A stretch of 64,000 bases of DNA from CAIRTM01 sp963723235 (GCA_963723235.1 CAVRPV010000011.1:124001-188000), one strand, 5' to 3'. Counted from the first letter of the stretch, positions 1 to 8,951 are shown. A program made the numbers and translations. The notes: generated by a model not told the origin, from the letters alone.

Positions 1-513
1 GTAATGATTGTGGGTAATCAGGACCACATCAATGCGCGGCAGGTCTTCGAAGCGGATGCCGGGAGCATGTATGCGCTTTGGGCCGGCGAATGATACCGGG
101 CTGCAGCGTTGTGACCAGATCGGGTCAACGAGTATATTGAGGCCTGCCAGCTGGATCAGAAACGTGCTGTGATTGATATAGGTTATGTGCAGTTCATCCC
201 CGTTCACGCAGGCTGCCGGGGGCGGACCCGGTGTGATATCAATCCATTTTTCCCACGGGCCGCGCTCACGGTTGCGCACCCAGGTTAAGAATTCGCGGAA
301 CCCTTGCGGATTTTTTTCGCCGGGATTAAAAAACTTTTTGCCGTCAAAGTGATCTCCGGCTTGATTGGGAAGCTGTTCTCCGGCAAACACCATGCATCCG
401 AGGCAGCCCAGCGCCAGGGCAGCTCCCGCACCTGCTGCGGCACAGCGCTGCACAAGGTTGCGGGCAGGGGCGATCCTGTGGTTTTTCGGTTTCAGCATGG
501 GCAATTTTTTCAT
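1..513 (-). CDS. MBL-fold metallo-hydrolase, N-terminal part (runs off the window)
   Basis: The minus strand is open for 171 codons from an ATG at 513 to the window edge, so the C-terminal part is missing. The N-terminus is basic and followed by an Ala/Gly-rich segment, suggesting a signal peptide or membrane anchor. It then reads INHSTFLIQ, NILVDPIWS and, at the edge, VVLITHNHY, the start of the HxHxDH zinc motif. The order 'YINHSTFLIQ ... DPIWS ... THNHYDH' is characteristic of the NAPE-PLD/UlaG-like branch of the metallo-beta-lactamase superfamily. Enzymes of that branch hydrolyse phosphodiester or lactone bonds; the substrate here cannot be told. A tRNA lies upstream on the same strand. 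Confidence 0.8.
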   Translation of the reverse strand, partial: MKKLPMLKPKNHRIAPARNLVQRCAAAGAGAALALGCLGCMVFAGEQLPNQAGDHFDGKKFFNPGEKNPQGFREFLTWVRNRERGPWEKWIDITPGPPPAACVNGDELHITYINHSTFLIQLAGLNILVDPIWSQRCSPVSFAGPKRIHAPGIRFEDLPRIDVVLITHNHY

Positions 514-579
514 ACAGGTTTTGACCTGCCCCGCGATGTCATCGACGGAGCCTCACCGGTGCGGTCTTCTTCAGACAAG

Positions 580-606
580 AAAGGCCTTGAACAGTCAAGG
601 CCTTCT
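580..606 (-). terminator. Intrinsic terminator downstream of tRNA-Ser
   Basis: A perfect 8-bp stem, GGCCTTGA/TCAAGGCC (583-590 and 595-602), has a 4-nt loop. On the minus strand it is followed by TTTCTTGT. It lies about 35 nt beyond the 3' end of the tRNA gene and probably ends its transcript. Confidence 0.65.
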
Positions 607-635
607 ATACTATGATGCGCTTTTTTGTGCAGTGT

Positions 636-727
636 TGGCGGAGGGAGTAGGATTCGAACCCACGGACCCGTTTCCACGGACCAACGGTTTTCAAGACCGC
701 CGCCTTCGACCACTCGGCCATCCCTCC
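636..727 (-). tRNA. tRNA-Ser (anticodon UGA)
   Basis: Read on the minus strand, the gene starts GGAGGGATGGCCGAGTGG. It has the anticodon loop CTTGAAA (anticodon TGA), a long class II variable arm, the T-loop GGTTCGAATCC and the closing acceptor strand TCCCTCC, followed by discriminator G and an encoded CCA (636-638). Acceptor arms pair perfectly. The long variable arm and the anticodon identify serine. Confidence 0.95.
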
Positions 728-819
728 CAGTGTGTCTTCAGGCGGGAACTGTAGCATTTTTCAAAGGCTTTCGTCAAGTTTTTAGCATCGCGCGCATGGA
801 GTCAGACTCAGTGGACCCT

Positions 820-1007
820 AACAGGTTGTTGAAAAAGTCATTCCCATCAGGCTGTTCAAAAATGACCGGATGCAAGGCGCTCGCTGTCTGTGACACCTGC
901 TTGCAGGCAATCATGAGGAATGAGGCGTACGTGTTCGTACGTCGCAGTAATGAAGAATGAGCGTAATCCCGCCATGGCGGGACAGACGGGGGTTTTTCAA
1001 CAGACTG
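820..1007 (-). repeat. Dispersed AGGCTGTT-type repeat (reverse copy) plus an adjoining end fragment
   Basis: CAGGCTGTTCAAAAA at 848-862 and TTTTTCAACAGACTG near 993-1007 bound a copy of the repeat seen at 5366, 50569 and 57727, here in the opposite orientation. The shared core, including 'CATGAGGAATGAGGCGTACG', is recognisable. A stray second end, AACAGGTTGTTGAAAAAG, lies just outside at 821-838. The repeat reaches into the 5' end of the EamA reading frame. Confidence 0.75.
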
Positions 1008-1849
1008 CTAAACGCAAAAGCCTGATCGGCTTACACCTTGCCAATATCCTGCTGGCCGGGACCGGCCTGTTTGCCAAGCTTATCGATCTGCCCGCAGTCG
1101 ACATAATCGCGCGGCGCTGTTTGCTGGCCGCGGTTTTCCTGCTGATAATCACCCTCGCGCTCAAGCGCACGCTTGTGCTTGAGCGCCTGCGGGATTGGCT
1201 GCTGATGCTGTTGTGCGGTGTGTTGATGTGTGTGCACTGGGTAACGTTTTTTCATGCCATGCAGGTGTCAACCGTGGCAATCGGCATGATTGCCCTGTAT
1301 ACGTATCCGGTTATGTCCGTGTTGGCGGAACCGCTGTGGCAGGGGCAGCGACCGCAGCGCATTGATGTGTGCTGCGCTCTGCTGGTGCTGGCAGGCGTGT
1401 ATTTGCTGGTGCCTGATTCTTCGCTGCAAACCGGTGCGGCTCTCGGGGTGATGTGGGGCCTTGTCTCTGCAGCCATGTTTACTATGCGTAATATTGTGCA
1501 GCGTCATTATCTCAGCGCTTACCGGGGTGACACTGCAATGTTTTACCAGAGTTTGATCGCCGGACTGGCGGCCTGGCCGTTTGTGCGGCATCCTTCAGCA
1601 GGGCTTGGCATGAATGTCTGGCTGCAGCTGGCCCTGCTGGCCCTGGTGTTTACGGCTGTGCCGCACAGCATGTTCGCCGGGTCCCTGCGTGCGCTCAAGG
1701 CTAAAACCGCCGGTCTGATAAGCTGCATGATGCCGGTATACGGGGTTACTCTGGCCTGGATGGTGCTGGGCGAAGTTCCATCGCCTGCAACCATATGCGG
1801 CGGTATGATTATCGTGGCAGCAGCGGCTTTTGAATCAGTGCGGGCATGA
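974..1849 (+). CDS. EamA/DMT-family membrane transporter
   Basis: This is a hydrophobic protein of about 291 residues with roughly ten membrane segments in two halves, as in the drug/metabolite transporter superfamily. Motifs such as 'HWVTFFHAMQVSTVAIG' and 'YTYPVMSVLAEPL' in the first half, and 'LISCMMPVYGVTLAW' followed by 'LGEVPS' in the second, fit EamA domains. The substrate is unknown. The ATG at 974 gives the usual family length, but it lies in the end of a dispersed repeat, and an ATG at 920 is also open. The repeat may therefore have supplied the present start and leader. No strong ribosome-binding site is visible at either start. Confidence 0.85.
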   Translation: MAGQTGVFQQTAKRKSLIGLHLANILLAGTGLFAKLIDLPAVDIIARRCLLAAVFLLIITLALKRTLVLERLRDWLLMLLCGVLMCVHWVTFFHAMQVSTVAIGMIALYTYPVMSVLAEPLWQGQRPQRIDVCCALLVLAGVYLLVPDSSLQTGAALGVMWGLVSAAMFTMRNIVQRHYLSAYRGDTAMFYQSLIAGLAAWPFVRHPSAGLGMNVWLQLALLALVFTAVPHSMFAGSLRALKAKTAGLISCMMPVYGVTLAWMVLGEVPSPATICGGMIIVAAAAFESVRA

Positions 1850-2002
1850 ACCTGCCTTTTGGCTTATATTCGGCCGGGTACTGCGCCGGGCCGGAACATT
1901 CAGTTATCTGTAAACGCAGGTTGCGGGGTAATGCTTTTTTAAAGGTGTTTTGAATGGACTGGGAGGAACTACGGCGGAAAAAGTGATGCTGTGGGGCGTG
2001 AA

Positions 2003-2290
2003 CTAGTCCGGGAGTCGGTTGAGGCGCTGCTCTGATTCTCTTCTCAGGGCACGCACTTCGCTTTTGAGCTGTAAAATTTTTACCGCGTCCAGCAGACAAC
2101 CCAGCACAATACCGCAACCAAACGGCGCCAGCACCAGGACGCACAGCGGCAGCGGCCATGCCATATACTCAATCTGCAAGCCGTTGAGCACAACCAGGGT
2201 CAGATCAACTCGCCCGATGTTTAAAACGCAGAAGGTGACCAGCGCGGCCACCACCAGAACCAATCCGGCGGCATTAAGAAGTGTTCTCAT
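2003..2290 (-). CDS. LapA-domain (DUF1049) inner-membrane protein
   Basis: A 95-residue protein with two membrane helices (about residues 5-25 and 45-67) followed by a short basic coiled-coil tail (LKSEVRALRRESEQR). This is the architecture of LapA/YciS, which helps control lipopolysaccharide levels at the inner membrane in enterobacteria. An upstream start at 2314 is also open, but the ATG at 2290 starts directly before the first helix. About 150 nt separate it from the convergent EamA gene, and I see nothing distinct in that gap. Confidence 0.75.
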   Translation of the reverse strand: MRTLLNAAGLVLVVAALVTFCVLNIGRVDLTLVVLNGLQIEYMAWPLPLCVLVLAPFGCGIVLGCLLDAVKILQLKSEVRALRRESEQRLNRLPD

Positions 2291-2372
2291 CGAGTCTCTT
2301 GTGGCAACGCACACCTTCTAAGCGCCCGCCTTCCGGCTATGTACCGTCAGCGCTGCGCAAGGTGTAGCGCAT

Positions 2373-2567
2373 TTATCCCAGTTCAATATCCTGGCGTGAA
2401 ATTATTTCGTAAATCTTATCTTTTCTGAAACGCCAGGAGTTTCCTACTCTGAAGCCCGGCAGATTGCCTTTCTTCACCAGCTTGTAGATTGTGATTTTTG
2501 ATAGTTTCAAGAAATCAGCAACCTCTTCAACTGTCATTATCTGTGCATCATCTTTTGTGTTTTTCAT
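2373..2567 (-). CDS. Small helix-turn-helix (excisionase/MerR-like) DNA-binding protein
   Basis: A 64-residue protein carrying 'MTVEEVADFLKLSKITIYKL' and 'GFRVGNSWRFRKD', the standard helix-turn-helix pattern of the excisionase (HTH_17) family. The ATG at 2567 has TTGAGGT five bases upstream; a TTG at 2579 lies inside that Shine-Dalgarno and is less likely. Proteins of this type act as small regulators or recombination directionality factors. No integrase is nearby, so a regulatory role is more likely. It is divergent from phoH across an AT-rich spacer. Confidence 0.85.
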   Translation of the reverse strand: MKNTKDDAQIMTVEEVADFLKLSKITIYKLVKKGNLPGFRVGNSWRFRKDKIYEIISRQDIELG

Positions 2568-2579
2568 GGTTGACCTCAA

Positions 2580-2863
2580 TGGGTTAATTTATTTTTATAT
2601 TTGTTATATCGGAATCTTTGAAAATAAATCAAATATAAAATACACAGGATGTTGTGCGTTGTAATCAAATCAATATATTTTATTATTCTCTGTTTTTCTA
2701 TTTAACATAAACAAGAAAAAAATCAATAGGGAATATAGCAAAAAAAGCTTTAAAAGTGAAAACAATTAACTGTTTTTTCAATAATCAATTAAAAATAAAG
2801 AAATGTCAATGGGTTATTGAATGTCAGGTTTTTTGACAGCCGTTCGTTATGCGGCTGCTTTTC
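2580..2863. other. AT-rich intergenic island
   Basis: This stretch of about 280 bases is strikingly AT-rich (long A, T and AAT runs) compared with the GC-rich surroundings. It holds no convincing reading frame. It separates the divergent small HTH gene and phoH and may contain binding sites for the HTH protein. Confidence 0.6.
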
Positions 2864-2892
2864 TTGAAAATAGTGTAAGCCAATGCTATGAT
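2864..2892 (+). promoter_or_regulatory. Sigma-70-type promoter of phoH
   Basis: TTGAAA (2864-2869) and TATGAT (2887-2892) are separated by exactly 17 bases. They lie about 50 bases upstream of the phoH ATG, at the edge of the AT-rich island. Confidence 0.7.
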
Positions 2893-2939
2893 GTGCGCAC
2901 ATGTTGAGGGCAGGCATCGTTAGACACCGGGGGTTGAAT

Positions 2940-4272
2940 ATGAGCATAGAGCGCAAAAAAATATTTGTTCTTGATACAAATGTTATCCTGCATGACAGTT
3001 CCTGCATCTACCAGTTTGATGAGCATGACGTTGTCATCCCCATCAGCGTGCTTGAAGAACTTGATCAGTTTAAAAAAGGCAATTCCGAGCTGAATTTCAA
3101 CGCCCGCGAGTTTGTGCGGTCTCTTGACGCCCTGAGCGGGGATAAGCTGTTCGGGCAGGGCCTGAAAATAGGGCCGCATAAGGGCAAAATTATTCTCAGG
3201 CTCGAGGAGGATTTCCATGTTGATCTGCTCGCCAATTTTCCGCCCTCCAAGCCTGACCACCGTATTTTGAATACAGCCTACCATCTCGTAAAAAAACATC
3301 CCAACCGGCAGGTGATACTCGTAACAAAAGACGTCAATCTGCGCATGAAGGCCAAGTCAATCGGGCTCACAGCGCAGGATTATACAACTGACCATGTTAA
3401 AAACCCGACTGCCCTGTATGCGGGCCATCGTTTCGAGAACGATATTCCCGAGGATGTTATTGACCGCCTGTACAGGGAACCCTATGAGGTTGATGTGTCG
3501 GATTTTCATTTCAAGAATCCGCCGGAGGCCAATGAGTTTATTGTACTGCGCAATGGAAAGAAGTCCGCGCTGGCAACTATCGACGCGACCGGAACAATCG
3601 TGAAAAAGGTTGATAAAACAACGGCCTACGGAATAACTCCCCGTAATGCCGAGCAGGCATTTGCCATTCATGCGCTGATGAACACCAACATTCAACTGGT
3701 GACCATCACGGGCAAGGCCGGCACGGGCAAGACCCTGCTGGCCCTTGCTGCCGCGCTTGAGCGCCGCAAAAATTACCGGCAGATTTACCTTGCCAGGCCG
3801 GTTGTGCCGCTGAGCAACAAGGATATCGGCTATCTGCCGGGCGATATTCAGTCCAAGCTCGACCCCTATATGCAGCCGCTCTATGACAATCTGGGGGTGA
3901 TTCAAAGCAATTTCGAGGAAACCAAAGAGCAGGCAGAGCCGCATCAAGGACTTTCTGCAGGAGGAAAAACTGGTCATCTCGCCGCTTTCCTATATTCGCG
4001 GCCGCAGCCTGGTGCGGATATTCTTCATCGTGGATGAAGCCCAGAACCTCACTCCGCATGAGGTCAAAACCATCATCACCCGCGCAGGGGAGGGCACAAA
4101 GCTTGTCTTTACGGGCGATATCTTCCAAATCGACCATCCTTACCTTAACACGTATTCAAACGGGCTCAGCTGCCTGATTGACAAAATGAAGGGGCAGAAG
4201 CTCTACGCCCACATCAACCTTGAAAAAGGCGAGAGGTCCGAGTTGGCCGATCTTGCCAGCAATCTGCTCTAA
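2940..4272 (+). CDS. phoH: PIN-PhoH family ATPase (one frameshift)
   Basis: The N-terminal PIN-like nuclease domain (FVLDTNVILHD, about residues 5-140) is fused to a PhoH ATPase domain. The ATPase has Walker A GKAGTGKTLLALAA, then ARPVVPLSNKDIGYLPGD and, after a break, FIVDEAQNLTPHE (Walker B) and FTGDIFQID. This is the PhoH2-like arrangement linked to RNA unwinding and cleavage. A one-base insertion near 3935-3950 (in 'gcagagccgc') interrupts the frame; removing it joins ETKEQ to RIKDFLQEEKLVISPLSYIRG and the product reads through to 4272. The ATG at 2940 is preceded by GGGGGTT; the one at 2901 lacks a good site. A strong promoter lies upstream. Confidence 0.9.
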
Positions 4273-4552
4273 CAGGCTCTTGAAAAACGCCCGTGTGCTT
4301 CGAAAACGGTGGAAGTCTTCGTCAAGACTCCATAAGATTTCTCAGTCGCTGCGCTTCTTCGAAATGGCAGTTGTTTTGCGGTTCTGGGTTTTAAACCCCT
4401 TTGCAGCGCAGCCGAGCGAAGCGCATGGGCGCGGAAACAGGGCGCCGGACTCCGAACCCCCCTTAATCCTTGACTTTAGTGCCCCTATTGCCTACACTGC
4501 TGAGTCAACATAGACTGAGCACAAATCACTCTCATCGCGCTATTGTAAACCC
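4273..4552. other. Intergenic region with a degenerate repeat end
   Basis: It starts with AACAGGCTCTTGAAAAACGC, an evident but decayed end of the AGGCTGTT-type repeat. The remainder holds no supported gene; the frame open at 4220-4513 has no family resemblance. Confidence 0.5.
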
Positions 4553-5365
4553 ATGGCAGCAGGTTCTCGACAGGCAATCGGCATTTTTGACTCCGGCATC
4601 GGCGGGCTTACGGTTTTGAGGGAAATTCGGCAGCGGCTCCCTTTTGAGACGATAAAGTACCTCGGCGATACCGCGCGGGTTCCCTACGGCACGCGCTCCG
4701 CGCAGACTGTATTGAAATACGCCCGGGCCAATACCGAATTTTTAAACAAACAGGATATCAAACTGCTGGTAATCGCCTGCAATACCGCCTCGGCGGTCGC
4801 AACCGAAGATTTGCGCAGGGCCTACAGCCTGCCGATTATTGACGTGGTCGGGCCCGGCGCGCGTGCGGCAGTCAGCGCCACCCGCAGCGGTCGCGTCGGC
4901 ATTATCGGAACTGAAGGAACCATAAACAGCGGCGCCTACCAGCGCGAGATCAGCAGCCTGCGCGAAGGTGCCGTTATTTTCGCTCAAGCCTGTCCGCTGT
5001 TTGTGCCGCTTGTCGAACAGAGCTGGGTTGATGAGAGCGATCCGGTCGTGCAGATGATCGTGCGGCGCTATCTGGAGCCGTTTCTGGATTTTCAGATAGA
5101 CACACTGGTGCTGGGCTGCACGCATTATCCTCTTTTGAAAAAGGCCATCGCCCAGTTTCTGGGAAAAACGATCATGCTGATAGATTCGGCTGAGCAGATT
5201 GCCCGCGAGGTGGAGAAGTCCCTGCGCGAAGGCAGCCTCCTGCGCACTGAGCCCGGAGGGCCGCCGCAGTATTTTGTGACCGATATTCCCCAGCGTTTCG
5301 CTTCGACCGGCGCCCTGTTTCTGGGAGAATCCCTTGGGGATGTCCAGCTTATTGATATCATGTAG
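4553..5365 (+). CDS. murI: Glutamate racemase
   Basis: A 270-residue protein of the Asp/Glu racemase family. It shows GIFDSGIGGLTVLREI and LGDTARVPYG at the N-terminus and the two catalytic cysteines in ACNTAS (about residue 75) and GCTHYP (about residue 186). It interconverts L- and D-glutamate in the cytoplasm to supply D-glutamate for peptidoglycan. Length and motifs are complete and no frameshift is seen. A GerMN-domain gene follows after a dispersed repeat. Confidence 0.95.
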   Translation: MAAGSRQAIGIFDSGIGGLTVLREIRQRLPFETIKYLGDTARVPYGTRSAQTVLKYARANTEFLNKQDIKLLVIACNTASAVATEDLRRAYSLPIIDVVGPGARAAVSATRSGRVGIIGTEGTINSGAYQREISSLREGAVIFAQACPLFVPLVEQSWVDESDPVVQMIVRRYLEPFLDFQIDTLVLGCTHYPLLKKAIAQFLGKTIMLIDSAEQIAREVEKSLREGSLLRTEPGGPPQYFVTDIPQRFASTGALFLGESLGDVQLIDIM

Positions 5366-5490
5366 CAGGCTGTTGAAAAACACCCATCTGCTGCGTTGTG
5401 CTTATCATTCGTCTTTGCGGCGTACGGCACAGTACGCCTCATTCCTCATGATTGCGCACGCCTTGCATGTGTGCGTTTTTGAACAGCCTG
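5366..5490 (+). repeat. Dispersed AGGCTGTT-type palindromic-end repeat (125 bp)
   Basis: CAGGCTGTTGAAAAA (5366-5380) is matched by TTTTTGAACAGCCTG (5476-5490), 14 of 15 bases complementary. The interior carries the family core 'GCGGCGTACGGCACAGTACG'. It begins right at the murI stop codon. Confidence 0.85.
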
Positions 5491-5534
5491 TATAATAAGA
5501 TTTTTTCAACACCCTGGTAGAGAGCAGACCCGGT

Positions 5535-6131
5535 ATGGCACGTAAAAAAAGAGCAGGTTTTTTCGGTTTTAAAACGTTCATTGTGCTGCTCGTGCTGCTG
5601 GCTGCGGGCGCGCTTTTTCTGTACGTGCGCTCGGGCGGCACACTCAAAGAACTGGGCCGCTTTTTGCCGTCGGAATTGCGGCTTGACCCCCCGGCGTCTG
5701 CGCCGCAGGGATCCTGGGAGGCGAGCATTTTTTTCGGCGATCCGGACACGGATCTTCTGATCGCTGAAAAACGAACGCTGCCCTGGGATAAAGATCCCGA
5801 GAAGCGGGCGCATCTGCTGATGACAGAGCTGTTGCGGGGTCCTACAGGTGCTGCCATGCGCACAACCCCGGACTCAACCGTGCTGCGCTCGGTTTCAATC
5901 ACGTCTGATGGTTTGGCTAATGCTGATTTCAGCGCACAACTCTCCAGCGAGCATCCCGGCGGCAGCTCCTCGGAATTGCTGACCGTTTATTCAATCGTCA
6001 ATACGCTTGTATTCAATATTGACGATATCAAGAAGGTGCAGATTTTAATTGAAGGACAAGCCATTGATACCATTGCCGGGCATATGGATTGCCGCCAGCC
6101 CTTCGCACCGGATATAAAAATCATAAAATAG
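5535..6131 (+). CDS. GerMN-domain membrane-anchored protein
   Basis: A 198-residue protein with a basic start (MARKKRAG), one membrane helix (about 12-32) and an exported C-terminal domain. Segments 'HLLMTELLRGPT', 'LRSVSITSDGLANADFSAQL' and 'VYSIVNTLVFNIDDIKKVQILI' match the GerMN (sporulation/spore germination) domain. In non-sporulating bacteria such proteins are anchored outside the inner membrane with unclear roles, possibly tied to the cell wall. It follows murI, which is consistent with an envelope function. Confidence 0.85.
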   Translation: MARKKRAGFFGFKTFIVLLVLLAAGALFLYVRSGGTLKELGRFLPSELRLDPPASAPQGSWEASIFFGDPDTDLLIAEKRTLPWDKDPEKRAHLLMTELLRGPTGAAMRTTPDSTVLRSVSITSDGLANADFSAQLSSEHPGGSSSELLTVYSIVNTLVFNIDDIKKVQILIEGQAIDTIAGHMDCRQPFAPDIKIIK

Positions 6132-6273
6132 ATGTTCCTCACAACGCTCCATATCTGGTATAATTCATAAGATTATCCAGATAGAGTGCCTGGCTGCGCC
6201 GCAGTATTCCCGATGTCTTGTGGCGGGACGTGCCGGTAAACGTTTTTGTTTTGATTAAGGCTGCATAGAACCT

Positions 6274-8310
6274 ATGGCTCCTCAAATAAAGTTGGATAAA
6301 ATTCGCAACATGGGCATTATGGCCCATATTGACGCGGGTAAGACCACGGTTACCGAGCGGATTCTGTTTTATTCCGGGAAGTCCCACAGAATTGGTGAGG
6401 TGCACAACGGTCAGGCGGTCATGGACTGGATGGAGCAGGAGCAGGAACGCGGCATTACCATCACCTCGGCGGTAACTGATTTTGTCTGGAAGGGTCATGG
6501 TATTCACCTGATCGATACGCCCGGCCATGTTGATTTCACGATTGAGGTTGAGCGCAGCCTGCGGGTTTTGGATGGCTGTGTAGCTGTTTTCTGTGCGGTC
6601 GGCGGCGTTGAGCCGCAATCCGAAACCGTCTGGCATCAGGCCGACAAGTATCATGTGCCGCGCGTTGCATTTGTGAATAAAATGGATCGCGTCGGCGCGG
6701 ACTTTTTTGCCGTTGTGGAGCAGCTGCACGCAAAATTGGGCGCCAACGCGCTGCCGATTCAGCTGCCAATCGGCGCTGAGGACACCTTCCGCGGTGTGAT
6801 CGATCTTATCGAGATGAAAATGATGCTCTGGCATGAGGAAGCCTTTGGCGATGCCTGGGATGAGCAGGACGTTCCGGACACCATGCTCGAGGCTGCTTCC
6901 GAATGGCGTGAGCGATTGGTGGAAGCGCTGGCTGAGCAGGACGACGCCCTGATGGAGAAATACCTGGCCGGCGAGGAGATCAGCGTCCGCGAGATCAAAA
7001 CAGCGCTGCGTGCCGCAGTGCTTACGCGCACAATCATACCGGTTATGTGCGGCAGCGCCCTGAAGAACAAGGGGATACAGCCCATTCTTGACGCTGTTAT
7101 TGATTACTTCCCCTCTCCGCTGGATGCTCCGCCGGTGCATGGCATTGTTCCTGAAACCGGAGTTGTGGCCGAGCGCAGCTGCAGCGATAAAGAGCCCCTG
7201 GCCGCCCTGGCATTCAAGGTGGTCATGGATGACGGCCGCAAGCTTACCTATCTGCGCATCTATTCCGGAACGATCAGTGTCGGTGAAGAACTCTATAATC
7301 CGGGCAAGAAAATTCGTGAAAAAATAGCGCGTATTTTCAGGATGCATGCCAATCGCAAGGAACGGGTTGAGCTGGCGCATGCCGGCGAGCTGATTTCGGT
7401 TATGGGCCTGAAGCAGACCACAACCGGCGACACGCTCTGCTCGGTCAAGGCCCCGATTCTGCTGGAATCAATGGAATTTTACAAACCGGTTATTTCGGTG
7501 GCGATTGAGCCCAAGGGCATTGGCGATGAGGACCGGATGAACGCGGCCCTGGAAAAGCTGTCCGAGGAGGATCCGACCTTTCACGCACGGGTTGACGAGG
7601 ATTCCGGGCAGACGGTTATTTCCGGCATGGGTGAGCTGCATCTTGAAATAATCACCGACCGCATTCAGCGCGAGTTTCGCGTGCCGATCAGAACCGGCAA
7701 GCCGCAGGTGGTGTATCGTGAAACAATTCTGAAAGCGGTTGAGAGCGAAGGTGTTTTTGACCGTGAAATCAATGATGCCAAACAGCACGGCCATGTTGTT
7801 GTGCGCCTGGAGCCGCTGCCGCGCGGCAGCGGGGTTGACTTTGTCTGTACGGCTCCGCCTGAAGCGGTTCCGCCGCAGTTTATTCCGGTAATCGAGCAGG
7901 CCTTCCATGACGCAACCCTGGCGGGCATGATGTCCGGCTATCCGATCGTCGATATAAAGGCCACACTCATCGGAGGGTCCTGCCGCGAAGGTTCATCAAC
8001 CGAAATGGGCTACATCATGGCTACGGCTGCTGCTGTGAAGGAAGGCATTACAAAGGCCGAACCGCTGCTGCTGGAACCGATCATGGATGTTGAAGTCGTC
8101 ACGCCGAATGAATGCATCGGTGACGTGATAGCCGATATCAATACCCGCAAGGGCAAAATTGAAAATATTGCCGACAAGGGGCCGGCGCGGATCCTATCGG
8201 CCAGTGTGCCGCTGAAAAATATGTTCGGCTATTCTACGGCGCTGAGATCATCAAGCCAGGGCCGTGCCACGTTTACGATGAAGTTTTCTAAATTTGAATA
8301 CCTGGGCTGA
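6274..8310 (+). CDS. fusA: Elongation factor G (stand-alone, EF-G2-like)
   Basis: The 678-residue translational GTPase is intact. It has G1 AHIDAGKTT, switch I ERGITITSA, G3 DTPGHVDF, G4 NKMDRVGA and an SAL loop (CGSALKNKG), followed by EF-G domains II-V (for example GMGELHLEI and ATLIGGSCREGSS). EF-G drives translocation and, with RRF, ribosome recycling. It is not next to rpsL, rpsG or tuf, and it has the WMEQEQERG variant seen in second EF-G copies. It may therefore be one of two paralogues in this genome. Confidence 0.93.
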   Translation: MAPQIKLDKIRNMGIMAHIDAGKTTVTERILFYSGKSHRIGEVHNGQAVMDWMEQEQERGITITSAVTDFVWKGHGIHLIDTPGHVDFTIEVERSLRVLDGCVAVFCAVGGVEPQSETVWHQADKYHVPRVAFVNKMDRVGADFFAVVEQLHAKLGANALPIQLPIGAEDTFRGVIDLIEMKMMLWHEEAFGDAWDEQDVPDTMLEAASEWRERLVEALAEQDDALMEKYLAGEEISVREIKTALRAAVLTRTIIPVMCGSALKNKGIQPILDAVIDYFPSPLDAPPVHGIVPETGVVAERSCSDKEPLAALAFKVVMDDGRKLTYLRIYSGTISVGEELYNPGKKIREKIARIFRMHANRKERVELAHAGELISVMGLKQTTTGDTLCSVKAPILLESMEFYKPVISVAIEPKGIGDEDRMNAALEKLSEEDPTFHARVDEDSGQTVISGMGELHLEIITDRIQREFRVPIRTGKPQVVYRETILKAVESEGVFDREINDAKQHGHVVVRLEPLPRGSGVDFVCTAPPEAVPPQFIPVIEQAFHDATLAGMMSGYPIVDIKATLIGGSCREGSSTEMGYIMATAAAVKEGITKAEPLLLEPIMDVEVVTPNECIGDVIADINTRKGKIENIADKGPARILSASVPLKNMFGYSTALRSSSQGRATFTMKFSKFEYLG

Positions 8311-8405
8311 GACATATCCGGACTGGTTGCGACTGTGCCACGGTTGATGGTAGTGCAACGCTTGAAAAAATGAAATTGTTCACATTATAACAAGGAGAAG
8401 AAGCC

Positions 8406-8624
8406 ATGAGAGAACGCGTAGAAGAAGCCCTGAAAAAAATCAGACCGGCCCTTGAGGCTGACGGTGGCGGTATTGAACTGGTTGATATCGTTGACGGTGT
8501 CGTGAGTGTGCGCCTGAAGGGTGCCTGCAAGGGCTGTCCCGGCGCCCAGATGACCATGAAAATGGGCGTTGAGAAAGTGATAAAGGACCAGGTGCCGGAA
8601 GTTAAATCAGTTCAGGCGGTGTAA
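8406..8624 (+). CDS. NifU C-terminal-domain iron-sulfur scaffold protein
   Basis: A 72-residue protein consisting only of the NifU-like domain, with the conserved C-K-G-C-P (about residues 40-44) that binds an Fe-S cluster between two monomers. It starts at an ATG with AAGGAGAAG eight bases upstream. Stand-alone Nfu domains carry Fe-S clusters to client enzymes. The two radical-SAM sulfatase-maturating enzymes in this window are plausible but unproven clients. Confidence 0.93.
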   Translation: MRERVEEALKKIRPALEADGGGIELVDIVDGVVSVRLKGACKGCPGAQMTMKMGVEKVIKDQVPEVKSVQAV

Positions 8625-8643
8625 GCCTGCAGCAGAGCGCGTC

Positions 8644-8951
8644 ATGGATTTTCTTCTCTGTGCAATCGGCCTGGTGCTCATTATGAGGGGATACCGTATT
8701 TCGCCTTCCCTGAAAAGATGAAGCAGATGCTGGCAAAAATACCGTGTATGCCCACATCGATCATGCGCGCGTTCGGCATGGTCGCGGTCGTGATTTTATT
8801 TATATTTCGGCCGGCTGTGAGGGCGCGCCCTGCCTGCTGTCCTGATACGTTCAATCAGAGCTGAGCGCTGATACCTCGGGTGACATGGGCCGGCATGGTC
8901 GCGGTCGGTGCCGGACTTATTCTGATTTATATTTCGCGCCGGTTGCTGTAG
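8644..8951 (+). CDS. DUF2065 (YjeT-like) small membrane protein, disrupted
   Basis: MDFLLCAIGLVLIMRG begins at 8644. After a one-base gap near 8690 the frame gives YFAFPEKMKQMLAKIP and SIMRAFGMVAV, the pattern of the two-helix DUF2065 family. From about 8777 a segment of about 110 bases is repeated imperfectly, and only the second copy ends properly (GLILIYISRRLL, stop at 8951). Removing the first copy and restoring one base gives a protein of about 63 residues. A related copy ends at 40868 in this window. Function unknown. Confidence 0.65.

Noticed and set aside
4220..4513. A 97-codon frame after phoH
   Set aside because: It begins within the phoH end in another frame and crosses a repeat remnant; no ribosome-binding site and no similarity.
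6139..7380. A 413-codon minus-strand frame opposite fusA
   Set aside because: Antisense to an intact, motif-complete EF-G gene.
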